Of a stretch of 64,000 nucleotides of DNA, positions 32,566 to 41,513 are shown piece by piece. A program made the position numbers and the translations under genes. This DNA is from Rhodospirillaceae bacterium (GTDB lineage Bacteria; Pseudomonadota; Alphaproteobacteria; Bin65), in NCBI GenBank assembly GCA_011523655.1, contig WTGH01000068.1, positions 1 through 64,000 of the forward strand, in the 5' to 3' direction. The notes below the pieces were generated by a model. It had not been told where the DNA came from. It made no database searches and saw nothing but the letters and a program-made list of their open reading frames with translations. How positions within the stretch are numbered: position 1 is the first letter of the stretch; each line of letters begins with the position of its first letter.

Positions 32566-33786
32566 ATGTATCCCCGCTTCATGGAAAGGCAGGTTCGGGA
32601 AGCCCTGAAGGATACGAGGGTCGTCCTGCTGTGCGGCCCCCGCCAATCGGGAAAAACCACACTGGCGCAGCACATTGCCGGCGATGCCGTTCCCTTCTTC
32701 ACCCTTGACGACGCCACGACTCTGGAAGCCGCACTGTCCGACCCGGCCGGCTTCCTGCGCGGCCTCGACCGGGCGGTTATCGACGAAATCCAGCGGGCGC
32801 CGGATCTTATCCTAGCGATCAAGACCGCCGTCGACTCCGATCCGCGCCCCGGACGCTTCCTGCTCACCGGCTCGGCCAACCTGATGACGCTGCCGCGGGT
32901 TGCGGACTCGCTCGCCGGCCGCATGGCGATTATCCGTTTGCTGCCACTGGCCCAGGCGGAATTGCGCGGCACGAAGCCGTCCTTTCTCGACAAGGCGTTC
33001 GCAGGGAAATTTCCAACGTCAAAATCCCCGGCAGTCGGCGACGGCCTTGTGGAGACCGTCCTCGCCGGCGGCTATCCCGAGGCGCTGACCCGGTCCGCAT
33101 GGCGGCGGAGGCAGAGCTGGTACCTGGACTATATCGAGGCGATCGTGCAGCGCGATGTCCGCGACATCGCCCGGATCGACCAGTTGAACCTGATGCCGCG
33201 GCTGATGCGCGTGCTCGGCGAGCATTCCGGGCAACTGGTGAACTATTCCGGCTTCGGCGCGCCGCTCGGCATGAATCATGTGACAGTCCAAAAGTATGTC
33301 GGGGTTCTCGAGAGCCTGTTCCTCATTTGCACGCTGCCGCCCTGGTACACCAACGCCCTCAAGCGCCTGACAAAGTCTCCCAAGCTGCATTTCCTCGATT
33401 CCGGGCTGCTGGCAGCGCTGCGAGGCATAACGCCGGAGCGCATCCGCCGGGACCGCCAGCACTTCGGGCCGCTGCTGGAAACGTTCGTTTTCGGCGAAAT
33501 CCTGAAACTCGCGAGCTGGACCGGGACGCGGCATGCGTTCTCCCACTTCCGCGACAAGCAACGCAACGAGGTCGGCATCGTAATCGAGGACGAACGGGGA
33601 CGGATCGTCGGCATCGAAGTGAAGGCTGCAGCGACCGCGACCGCGGACGACTTTTCCGGACTCCGCCGCCTGGCGGCCGGCGCCGGCAAAAAATTCGTGT
33701 CAGGTATCGTCCTGTACGACGGCGACCGCACCGTGCCGTTCGGCGAGCGGATGGCCGCTGTGCCGGTCTCAGCCTTGTGGTCGTGA
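32566..33786 (+). CDS. AAA ATPase with DUF4143 domain
   Basis: A 406-residue protein. An N-terminal AAA_14-type P-loop has Walker A GPRQSGKTT (residues 23-31) and a Walker B-like RAVIDEIQ (about 70). The middle carries the sensor-like FLLTGSANLMTL. The C-terminal DUF4143 part ends in a PD-(D/E)xK-like block, NEVGIVIEDERGRIVGIEVKAA, in which the usual acidic residue after NEV is Gly. Its role is unknown; relatives are abundant, patchily distributed and sometimes near toxin genes. The upstream phased repeats suggest self-repression. Confidence 0.85.
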   Translation: MYPRFMERQVREALKDTRVVLLCGPRQSGKTTLAQHIAGDAVPFFTLDDATTLEAALSDPAGFLRGLDRAVIDEIQRAPDLILAIKTAVDSDPRPGRFLLTGSANLMTLPRVADSLAGRMAIIRLLPLAQAELRGTKPSFLDKAFAGKFPTSKSPAVGDGLVETVLAGGYPEALTRSAWRRRQSWYLDYIEAIVQRDVRDIARIDQLNLMPRLMRVLGEHSGQLVNYSGFGAPLGMNHVTVQKYVGVLESLFLICTLPPWYTNALKRLTKSPKLHFLDSGLLAALRGITPERIRRDRQHFGPLLETFVFGEILKLASWTGTRHAFSHFRDKQRNEVGIVIEDERGRIVGIEVKAAATATADDFSGLRRLAAGAGKKFVSGIVLYDGDRTVPFGERMAAVPVSALWS

Positions 33787-33862
33787 CCGGAGTTCGCCTG
33801 ACCGGAACGGCCGGTTGTGAAGGCCTACTGCTATCTTGTCGTTATTAAGAGAGAAATCAATA

Positions 33863-33876
33863 ATTGACTTATCAAT
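33863..33876. promoter_or_regulatory. inverted repeat upstream of MarR gene
   Basis: ATTGA-CTTA-TCAAT (33863-33876) lies in an AT-rich stretch about 97 bp before the MarR start. It has the size and symmetry of a MarR-type operator, and TTGACT within it resembles a -35 box. No good -10 at normal spacing was found. Confidence 0.35.
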
Positions 33877-33972
33877 AAATCTAATTACGATCCCTCGTCT
33901 TCTGGAGGGCGCAAACTGACAGAGACAGCAGCCATTTCCGGCGCCCGGCAATCGCCCGGCACGAAACCGCGG

Positions 33973-34422
33973 GTGGACATGGACAGCCACATTCCGGCGC
34001 TGTTCGTGATCCTCGGCGGCAAGATCGGGCTGCACGCGATGCGCCATCATGCGCGCGGGCTCGGCCTCGACCTGCGCGAGTGGCGCATCGTCCAGGTCCT
34101 GGGCAGCGACGGCCGCTCGACGATCTTTGCGATTGCGGACCGGATCGCCATGGATCGCGGCGGCACCAGCCGCTCGGTCGCCCGGCTGGAGAAACGGGGC
34201 CTGGTGACGCGGCAGGACGACCCGGCGGACCGCCGCCGGTCCTATGTCGAACTCACCGATGAGGGCTGGGCGGTGCACGACGAGATCGCCCGTTTCGCGC
34301 TCGCCCGCGAGGAACGCCTCCTGCGGGACTTCTCAGCGGCCGACAGCGCGCGGCTGCGGCGGTATCTCAGCGCACTGGTCGCCGAAGCCGACGCGATGAT
34401 CGCGGAAGGCTGGTCGCCGTGA
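33973..34422 (+). CDS. MarR family transcriptional regulator
   Basis: A 149-residue winged-helix protein: LREWRIVQVLGSDGRSTIFAIADRIAMDRGGTSRSVARLEKRGLVTRQDDPADRRRSYVELTDEGW. The recognition helix and the DxRRxxxxLTxxG wing are typical. MarR proteins usually respond to aromatic compounds. The track start is GTG at 33973, with ATG at 33979 as an alternative. It sits 68 bp before the Rieske oxygenase gene in the same direction and is a plausible local regulator. Confidence 0.88.
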   Translation: MDMDSHIPALFVILGGKIGLHAMRHHARGLGLDLREWRIVQVLGSDGRSTIFAIADRIAMDRGGTSRSVARLEKRGLVTRQDDPADRRRSYVELTDEGWAVHDEIARFALAREERLLRDFSAADSARLRRYLSALVAEADAMIAEGWSP

Positions 34423-34490
34423 CCCGGCACGAAGCGCTCCGGCCAGCGAACGCGCCGCAACCCGAGCCGGGCTGAACGAGGAAAAGACAG

Positions 34491-35548
34491 ATGTCCGATT
34501 TCGCCATCGAACCGCTGATCCACGACGCCTGGTATATCGGCGCCTGGTCCCACGAGCTGGACGGCGGGCCGATCGCCCGCAGGATCCTGGGCGAGGATGT
34601 CGTGCTGTTCCGCAGCGGCGACGGCACGGCGGCCGCCCTGGAGGACCGCTGCTGCCATCGCGGCGTGAAGCTGTCGCTGGGCGCACCCGTCGAACAGGGC
34701 CTGCAATGCGGCTATCACGGCCTGGTCTTCGACGGCGGCGGCGCCTGCGTCGTCAATCCGGGCGAGAAACCGATCCCGGCGTTCCGCGTCCGCGCCTTTC
34801 CGGTCGTCGAGCGCCAGCATTTCGTATGGATCTGGATGGGCGATCCCGCGCAGGCCGACCCCGGCCTGATCGTCGACTTCGCCTGGCACGACAGGACGGA
34901 CGAGTGGAATTTCCACTACGCGCGCTACGACATCGCCGCCAACTACATGTTCATGATCGACAATCTCATGGACCTGACCCACCTGGGCTATGTCCACACC
35001 TCGACCATCGGCGGCAACCCGGGCGAACACGACGACGCCGAGCTGACCACGACGCGGACAGAACGCGGCGCCCGCTATGTCCGCTGGATGATGGAATCGA
35101 CCCCGCCGCCGTCCTTCGTCAAGGTCGCCGGCTTCGAGGGCAAGGTCGACCGTTGGCAGGACTTCGAATATGTCGCCCCCGCCTCGGTCCTCCAGTGGGG
35201 CGGCGGCCACGACTCCGGCACCGGCGGGCGCGAAAACCGCGAGAAGCCCGGCGGCATGGCCGTCAGGCTGTTCCATCACGCGACCCCGGCGGACGCGGAG
35301 AACTTCCACTATTTCTTTTCCACCGCCGTCCGCGGCCAGGCGCTCGATTCGCCGGCCAACACCGCGTCCACTCCGACATTCTCGAAGCGTTTCTCGAGGA
35401 CAAGATCTTCATCGAGGCGCAGCAGGAAGCGGTCGGCAAGGACCCGGCGCGCAAGCTCCTCCTGCGCGGCCACGACAAGGCGGTGGCCTACAGCCGCCGG
35501 GCGATCGGGAAGATGCGGGAAACCGAATTTGCCGCCGCAGCGGAATGA
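34491..35548 (+). pseudogene. Rieske [2Fe-2S] aromatic oxygenase alpha subunit, frameshifted
   Basis: The first ~290 codons (ATG 34491) encode a ring-hydroxylating or O-demethylating oxygenase. Its Rieske motif is C-x-H...C-x2-H (CCHRGVKLS...QCGYHGLVF, about residues 53-75), and the iron-site region is FMIDNLMDLTHLGYVH. Near 35355-35370 the natural continuation (VHSDILEAFLEDKIFIEAQQEAVGKDPARKLLLRGHDKAV...) moves to another frame, ending at 35548. This is consistent with a one-base deletion. In the original frame the protein becomes nonsense arginine-rich sequence. It is either a real recent mutation or a sequencing error. It resembles VanA-type demethylases. Confidence 0.85.
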
Positions 35549-35659
35549 CCGCGACTGCCTCGGGCGGGTGCAGCGGAGATTGCCCGGTAGCGGCAGCCGC
35601 CCCGGTGCGTTAAGAAAGCGCCGGGTCCGCCGGACCGGGCCGTGAATTGGGAGGAAACC

Positions 35660-36613
35660 ATGAAAGTAACTGCCCTGGCCGCCGCAGGCGCGGCCGCCTT
35701 CGCCCTCGCCGCCGCACCGGCGTTCGCGCAAACCTACAGCATCGGCACCAACCCGCAGGGCTCCTCGGCCTACGCGACCGGCGCCGCCGTCGCCAAGGTC
35801 GCCAAGGACGTGCTCGACCTGCGCGCCCGCGTCGTGCCCCAGGGCGGCCCGGTCGTCACCCTGCCGCTGGTCGACAAGGGCCGGCTCAATTTCTCGATCG
35901 CGGTCAGCGTCGTCGCCGCCTTCGCCAACCAGGGCAAGGCGATGTTCAAGGGCAAGCCGCAGCCGAATGTCCGCGTCGTCGCCGTGCTGCGCACCCTGCG
36001 CCTCGGAATCTTCGCCCCGAAGGATTCGAAGATCAATTCGGTCGCCGACCTCAAGGGCGTGCGCCTGTCCTCGGGTTTCGCCAAGCAGCGCATCCAGGGC
36101 CTGTTCTGGCGTGCCCTGCTGAACATGGCCGACCTGACCTTCAAGGACGTCAAGGGCGTGCCGGCGCCGAACGGCGTGCGCGGGGTCGACGATTACATGG
36201 GCGGCAAGGTCGATGCCGGCATGTTCTCCATCACCTCCGGCAAGATGCGCCAGGCCTATGCCTCGCGCGGCTTCAAATATGTCTCGCTGCCGGACGATCC
36301 GGCGTCGGTCAAGAAGATGCAGGCGATCGCGCCGGGTTCGGTGGTCGAGAAGATCGGCCCGTCGCCGGCCTATGCCGGCGTCACCGGCCCGACCAACATC
36401 ATGGCCGCGCCGTTCATCGTGACGGCGAACGCCAAGGTGCCGGATGACCTCGTCTACAAGCTGGTCAAGGCGATGGCGGCGAACAAGAAAATGATGGTCG
36501 CCGCCTTCAAGGGCATGGCCGGCTTCAATCCGAAGAAAATGTATGTCGATATCGGCGTGCCCTATCATCCCGGCGCGATGAAATACTATCGCGAGACCGG
36601 CCAGGCGAAGTAA
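35660..36613 (+). CDS. TAXI family TRAP transporter substrate-binding protein
   Basis: About 317 residues with a signal peptide (MKVTALAAAGAAAFALAAAPAFAQ). ATG at 35660 follows GGGAGG; the track start at 35642 is in-frame but upstream of that site. The mature start TYSIGTNPQGSSAYATGAAVAKV is the TAXI-type (TRAP-associated extracytoplasmic immunogenic) signature. TAXI-TRAP proteins bind small solutes in the periplasm. It precedes its fused permease by 24 bp. Confidence 0.93.
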   Translation: MKVTALAAAGAAAFALAAAPAFAQTYSIGTNPQGSSAYATGAAVAKVAKDVLDLRARVVPQGGPVVTLPLVDKGRLNFSIAVSVVAAFANQGKAMFKGKPQPNVRVVAVLRTLRLGIFAPKDSKINSVADLKGVRLSSGFAKQRIQGLFWRALLNMADLTFKDVKGVPAPNGVRGVDDYMGGKVDAGMFSITSGKMRQAYASRGFKYVSLPDDPASVKKMQAIAPGSVVEKIGPSPAYAGVTGPTNIMAAPFIVTANAKVPDDLVYKLVKAMAANKKMMVAAFKGMAGFNPKKMYVDIGVPYHPGAMKYYRETGQAK

Positions 36614-36637
36614 TCCCGGCCCATCCGGAGAGCCGCT

Positions 36638-38632
36638 GTGGCCGACCGCGTTCCGGACGCGGAGTCCCACGCGGCCGAAGTTGAAGCGGAGGCCGCCGCC
36701 CCCTCGGGCAATCTCCTGATTACCTGGGTGGGCGGCGGTCTGTGCGCAGCGCTGACCGCCGGCGCGCTGCTCTGGGCCGCCGACCTGTACCGCGCGGTCG
36801 GCCTCATCTTCATGAACGAGCAGTTCTACGCCGCCATGCTCGCGATCGGGCTGGCGGCGCTCTATCTCTGCGTGCCCGCACGCAAGGGCGAACCGCGCAC
36901 GCATGTGCCCTGGTACGACCTGGTCATCGCCGCCGTATCCGCCGCGGCGGCGCTCTATGTGACGGTCGAATACCCGGTCATTCTGGACAATTTCGCCGAC
37001 AATCCGCCGGACGCCGTGGCGGCAGCGGCAATCCTTCTGGCCGCCATCGTGGAAGGCCTGCGCCGGACAGCCGGCCCCATCCTGTTCGCCTTCCTGCTGT
37101 TCTTCCTCGTCTTCGCGCTGGTCGGCCATCTGATCCCGGGCCGGCTCCAGGGCGAGAACGTCCCGGTCGACCGGCTGGCGATCTATGTCGTGCTCGACGC
37201 CAACGGCATGTTCGGCTTCCCGATGAAGGTGTCCACGACCATCGTGCTCGCCTTCATGTTCTTCGGCTTCCTGCTCGAGCCGGCCGGCGGCGCCAGATTC
37301 TTCACCGACATCTCGGCCGGGCTGATGGGCCGGTTCCGCGGCGGCTCGTCCAAGATCGCCATCGTCGGCTCCAGCCTGTTCGGCTCGATCTCGGGCAGCG
37401 CGGTCTCCAACGTCGTCTCGACCGGCGTCATCACCATTCCGCTGATGAAACGCGGCGGCTATCCGACCCATTCGGCCGCAGCCATCGAGGCGGTGGCCTC
37501 GACCGGCGGGCAGCTCATGCCGCCGATGATGGGCGTCGCCGCCTTCGTGATGGCAGAGCTGTTGCAGATCGGCTACGCCGAGGTCGTGCTCGCCGCGCTG
37601 ATCCCGGCGATCCTCTACTACGCCGCCCTGTTCATCCAGGTGGACTTGCAGGCGGCGCGCGACGGCATCCTGCCGATCGAGAAATCGCTGATCCCGCGCC
37701 TGCTGCCGGTGGCGGGCCGGGGCGGCATCTTCATGACGCCCTTCGTCGTCATCGTGCTGTGCCTGTTCCGCTGGTCGCTCCAGCCGGAGACCGCGGCGCT
37801 CTATGCGGCGCTCACCCTGCTGCCCATCGGCTTCCTGCTCGGCTATGGCGGCGACCGGCTGTCCGTCCGCTCGCTGGTCGCCAGTTTCGTCAAGACCGGC
37901 AAGGCCGGCCTGGAACTGCTGATGATCGGCGGCGCGGCCGGCGCAATCATCGGCGTGCTCAACATCTCCGCCCTCGGCTTCGCGCTGACCAGCGAACTGG
38001 TCGGCATCGCCGGCGGCAGCCTGCTCGTCCTGCTGATCCTGGCCGCCATCGTCTGCATCGTCCTGGGCATGGGCATGCCGACGCTCGGCGTCTACATCCT
38101 GCTCGCCACGCTGGTTGCGCCGGCGATCATCGAACTCGGCGTGCCGGACCTCTCGGCCCATCTGTTCGTGATGTATTTCGGCATGATGTCGATGATCACG
38201 CCGCCGGTCGCCATCGCCGCCTTCGCCGCGGCGACGCTGGCCGGCGCGCCGATGATGAAGACCGGCTGGCAGGCGGTGAAATACGGCTGGTCGGCCTATC
38301 TGATCCCCTTCGTCTTCATCATGTCGCCGGCGCTGATCATGCAGGGCGGCGCGCTCGAAGTGGCGCTCAGCTTTACGACCGCCCTGTTCGGCGTGCTGCT
38401 GGTCTCGGTCGCGGTCACGGGCTTCCTGTTCACGCCCATCGCGCCCGCGTTCCGCATCGTTTACGCCGCCGCCGGCCTTGCACTGATCGTGCCGGTCTAC
38501 GCCTTCGCCGAGGCGCCCTGGCTCAACCTCGCCGGCGGCGGCCTCGGCGCGGCGCTGATCGCCGCCGACGTCGTCAGGCGCCGCGCGCTGCCGCAGGCCG
38601 AACGCCCCGTCCCCGCCACAGCCGGAGAATAG
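36638..38632 (+). CDS. TRAP transporter fused permease (DctQ-DctM)
   Basis: A 664-residue polytopic protein. The N-terminal ~180 residues form a DctQ-like small-subunit region; the rest is DctM-like (GSSLFGSISGSAVSNVVSTGVITIPLMKRGGYPTHSAAAIEAVASTGGQLMPPMMGVAAFV). Fused permeases of this kind usually partner with TAXI binding proteins, as here. The start is GTG at 36638 with GGAGAG upstream. It ends 1 bp before the sulfatase ATG, so the three genes form one transcription unit. Confidence 0.93.
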   Translation: MADRVPDAESHAAEVEAEAAAPSGNLLITWVGGGLCAALTAGALLWAADLYRAVGLIFMNEQFYAAMLAIGLAALYLCVPARKGEPRTHVPWYDLVIAAVSAAAALYVTVEYPVILDNFADNPPDAVAAAAILLAAIVEGLRRTAGPILFAFLLFFLVFALVGHLIPGRLQGENVPVDRLAIYVVLDANGMFGFPMKVSTTIVLAFMFFGFLLEPAGGARFFTDISAGLMGRFRGGSSKIAIVGSSLFGSISGSAVSNVVSTGVITIPLMKRGGYPTHSAAAIEAVASTGGQLMPPMMGVAAFVMAELLQIGYAEVVLAALIPAILYYAALFIQVDLQAARDGILPIEKSLIPRLLPVAGRGGIFMTPFVVIVLCLFRWSLQPETAALYAALTLLPIGFLLGYGGDRLSVRSLVASFVKTGKAGLELLMIGGAAGAIIGVLNISALGFALTSELVGIAGGSLLVLLILAAIVCIVLGMGMPTLGVYILLATLVAPAIIELGVPDLSAHLFVMYFGMMSMITPPVAIAAFAAATLAGAPMMKTGWQAVKYGWSAYLIPFVFIMSPALIMQGGALEVALSFTTALFGVLLVSVAVTGFLFTPIAPAFRIVYAAAGLALIVPVYAFAEAPWLNLAGGGLGAALIAADVVRRRALPQAERPVPATAGE

Positions 38633-38633
38633 G

Positions 38634-40247
38634 ATGGCCGATACCGCACCCGACCGGAAACGCCCGAACTTCCTGATGATCGTCACCGACCAGCACCGGG
38701 CGGATTACCTGGGCTGCGCCGGGCATCCGGTCCTGAAGACGCCGCATATCGACGGCATCGCCGCCCGCGGCGTCCGGTTCGACCGCTTCTACGTCGCCAA
38801 CCCGGTGTGCATGCCCAACCGGGCGACCCTGGTGACCGGCCGGATGCCGTCGCTGCACGGCGTCCGGCACAACGGCATCCCGCTCGCCCTGGCGGAGAAC
38901 ACATTCGTCGACCTGATGCGGCACGAGGGCTACCGCACGGCGCTGATCGGCAAGAGCCATCTCCAGAACATGACCGGCGAGCCGCCGTCGATGCAGCGCC
39001 GGATCGAGCCGCGCGACGACGCTTTCGCCGAGGCGCGCAAGCCGGAAGCGCTGGCCGAAAGCGCCTATGAGGAAGAGCGGCCCTGGACCTGGAAAGCGGA
39101 TCCGGACCACGAAATTCCGACGCCCTTCTACGGCTTCGAGGACGTATCGCTCGCCACGATGCACAGCGACAAGGTCGGCGCCGCCTATATCGCCTGGATG
39201 AAGGCGCGGGGCGGCGACCCGGCGACCATGGTCGGGCCGGAAAACGCCCTGCCCCACGACTATGTCGCGCCGCAGGGCTGGCGCACCGCGGTGCCGGAAG
39301 AGCTTTATCCCACCAGCTACGTCGCCGAGGAGAGCATCGGCTGGCTCGACGCCTATGCGAAGGAAGGCGGCGACCGGCCGTTTTTCCTCACAGCCTCCTT
39401 CCCCGACCCGCATCATCCCTTCACTCCGCCGGGCAAATACTGGGACATGTACGACCCGGCCGATTTCGACCTGCCGGAAAGCTTCCACCGGCTGAGCAAC
39501 CAGGCGCCGCCGACGCTGCGGTGGATGTGGGAAAACCGGCCGCCGGGCGACGGCAGCCGCAATGTCGGCCAGGTCGCCTACACCGTCACCGAGCGGGAAG
39601 CGCGCGAATCGATGGCGCTGACCTGCGGCATGATCTCGATGATCGACGACGCCGTCGGGCGGATCCTTGCCCGGCTCGACGCCCTCGGCCTCGCCGACAA
39701 CACCATCGTCGTCTTCACCGCCGACCACGGCGATTTCCTCGGCGACCACCGGATCGTGCTCAAGGGCCCGATGCACTTTCAGGCGCTGGTCAAGGTGCCG
39801 TTCATCTGGGCCGAGCCGTGCGGCCGGAACGCCGGCGCGGCCTGCTCCGCCCTGGCCGGCACTGTCGATATCGCCCGCACCATGCTGAGCCGCGCCGACA
39901 TCGTGCCCTATAACGGCATCCAGGGCCGCAGCCTGGAGCCGGAGATTTCAACCCTGGAAGACCGGGGCGACGGCGCCGTCCTGATTGAGGACGACCAGCA
40001 GCGCGCGATCATGGGCTTCGAGCGCGACTTCCGCGTCCACTCGCTGATTACCCGGCGCTGGCGGCTGTCGGTCTACAGCGGCGCCGGCCATTGCGAACTG
40101 TACGATCTGGAGAACGACCCGCACGAACTGACGAACCTGTACGACGATCCGGCCCATGCCGCGGTCAGGGCGGACATGCTGGAGCGCCTGGCCAAGGCCG
40201 AGATCGAGACCGTCGACCGCAGCCCCTTCCCGACCGCCATCGCGTGA
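38634..40247 (+). CDS. sulfatase family hydrolase
   Basis: A 537-residue alkaline-phosphatase-superfamily enzyme. CMPNRATLVTGR (Cys near residue 59) matches the C-x-P-x-R sulfatase motif in which Cys becomes formylglycine. N-terminal metal-site TDQHRADYLGC and late TADHGDFLGDHR supply the remaining ligands. The enzyme hydrolyses a sulfate ester or possibly a phosphonate monoester. There is no signal peptide, so it acts in the cytoplasm on an imported substrate. A gene for the formylglycine-generating enzyme is not in this window. It is co-transcribed with the TAXI-TRAP genes. Confidence 0.9.
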   Translation: MADTAPDRKRPNFLMIVTDQHRADYLGCAGHPVLKTPHIDGIAARGVRFDRFYVANPVCMPNRATLVTGRMPSLHGVRHNGIPLALAENTFVDLMRHEGYRTALIGKSHLQNMTGEPPSMQRRIEPRDDAFAEARKPEALAESAYEEERPWTWKADPDHEIPTPFYGFEDVSLATMHSDKVGAAYIAWMKARGGDPATMVGPENALPHDYVAPQGWRTAVPEELYPTSYVAEESIGWLDAYAKEGGDRPFFLTASFPDPHHPFTPPGKYWDMYDPADFDLPESFHRLSNQAPPTLRWMWENRPPGDGSRNVGQVAYTVTEREARESMALTCGMISMIDDAVGRILARLDALGLADNTIVVFTADHGDFLGDHRIVLKGPMHFQALVKVPFIWAEPCGRNAGAACSALAGTVDIARTMLSRADIVPYNGIQGRSLEPEISTLEDRGDGAVLIEDDQQRAIMGFERDFRVHSLITRRWRLSVYSGAGHCELYDLENDPHELTNLYDDPAHAAVRADMLERLAKAEIETVDRSPFPTAIA

Positions 40248-40302
40248 GGACGGGCACCGTTTTCGGTGCCTGTACCCGGCGGTGCGGAGAATGATGGCCC
40301 TT

Positions 40303-40378
40303 TTCTCCGCATAAATTGCGGTGAAAATCTTGCCGCGCGGAGATTATCCGCTATATTCTCTGCATAAATTGCGGAGAA
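40303..40378 (+). promoter_or_regulatory. duplicated palindromic operator and promoter of fic
   Basis: Two near-palindromes of the form TTCTC(C/T)GCATAAATTGCGG(A/T)GAA lie at 40303-40325 and 40356-40378, 53 bp apart; a half-site TGCGGAGAAT is at 40283-40292. A promoter TTGCCG (40330-40335)-16 bp-TATATT (40352-40357) sits between and overlaps the second site, which ends 5 bp before the fic ATG at 40384. The arrangement looks like tight autorepression. Confidence 0.65.
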
Positions 40379-40383
40379 TAACC

Positions 40384-41487
40384 ATGTATATCTGGCAACG
40401 CGCCGACTGGCCGCGCTTCCGGCAGGACCAGGCCCGGCTCACCGGGCCGCTGGCCGCCGCGCGCCATGCCCAGGGGCGGCTGCTCGGCCGGATGGAGGCA
40501 TTGGGCTTCGACCTGCGCAGCGAAGCGACCCTGAGCACGCTGACCGAAAATGTCGTAAAAACGAGCGAGATCGAAGGCGAATTCCTCGCCCCCGACCGGG
40601 TCCGCTCGTCGATTGCGGGCCGCCTCGGACTGGATGCCGGCGGCCTGCCGCCCTCGGACCGCGATGTCGACGGCATCGTGGATATGACCCTCGACGCGAC
40701 CCGGAACTACGGGGCGCCGCTGACCGAAGAGCGCCTGTTTTCGTGGCACGCCGCCCTGTTCCCGACCGGGCGGAGCGGCATGCGGCGGATCAGGATCGGC
40801 ATGTGGCGCGACGACGCCGACGGACCGATGGAGGTCGTTTCCGGCCCGCTCGGGCGGCAGCACGTTCACTATGCCGCGCCGCCGGCCGAACGCCTGGCGG
40901 ACGAAACCGCGGCATTCCTCGACTGGTTCGAAGGCGCACGAACCATGGACCCCGTGCTCGCCGCCGGTATCGCCCATCTCTGGTTCGTATCGCTGCATCC
41001 GTTCGACGACGGCAACGGGCGCATCGCCCGGGCGATAGCCGACATGGCGCTGGCCCGCTCGGACGACAGCCCGGAGCGCTGCTACAGCATGTCCGCCCGG
41101 ATAAGGGCGGAGCGCAGCGCGTATTACGACCTCCTCGAATCGACGCAGCGAGGCACTCTCGACATCACGACCTGGCAGGTCTGGTTCATCGACTGTCTCG
41201 CCCGCGCCATCGGGAATGCGGGCGCCACACTCGCCGCCGTCCTCCACAAGGCCCGGTTCTGGGAGGTCCATGCCGCCGAAGCGTTCAATCCGCGCCAGGC
41301 GAGGACCCTCAACCGGCTGCTCGACGGGTTCGAGGGCAAGCTCACATCGTCGAAATGGGCGAAGATGAACAGCTGCTCCCAGGACACGGCGAACCGGGAC
41401 ATCCGCGACCTGATCGACCGCGGCATCCTCGTGCGCGGCCCCGCCGGCGGCCGCAGTACGAGCTACGAGATCGTAACCGAAGGCTGA
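40384..41487 (+). CDS. Fic family protein (AMP-transferase) with DUF4172 N-terminus
   Basis: A 367-residue protein. The Fic motif HPFDDGNGRIAR (about residues 205-216) has the catalytic His. An inhibitory-helix motif, (S/T)-x3-E-G, is visible as TSEIEG near residue 60, upstream of the Fic core, so this is a class II (N-terminally inhibited) enzyme. The start MYIWQRADWPRF... resembles the DUF4172 N-terminal extension. A C-terminal region (WAKMNSCSQDTANRDIRDLIDRGILV) looks like a winged helix, so it may bind the upstream palindromes. Fic enzymes transfer AMP to target proteins. The track start at 40321 is upstream of the operator. Confidence 0.92.
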   Translation: MYIWQRADWPRFRQDQARLTGPLAAARHAQGRLLGRMEALGFDLRSEATLSTLTENVVKTSEIEGEFLAPDRVRSSIAGRLGLDAGGLPPSDRDVDGIVDMTLDATRNYGAPLTEERLFSWHAALFPTGRSGMRRIRIGMWRDDADGPMEVVSGPLGRQHVHYAAPPAERLADETAAFLDWFEGARTMDPVLAAGIAHLWFVSLHPFDDGNGRIARAIADMALARSDDSPERCYSMSARIRAERSAYYDLLESTQRGTLDITTWQVWFIDCLARAIGNAGATLAAVLHKARFWEVHAAEAFNPRQARTLNRLLDGFEGKLTSSKWAKMNSCSQDTANRDIRDLIDRGILVRGPAGGRSTSYEIVTEG

Positions 41488-41513
41488 ACCGAAACTGCGT
41501 GTCCCGACCCGCG

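Noticed and set aside
35309-38686. 1125-residue minus-strand ORF
   Set aside because: Antisense shadow of the TAXI and fused TRAP permease genes; its composition (His, Arg, Asp, Gln, Gly strings) is that of reverse-complemented membrane protein codons.
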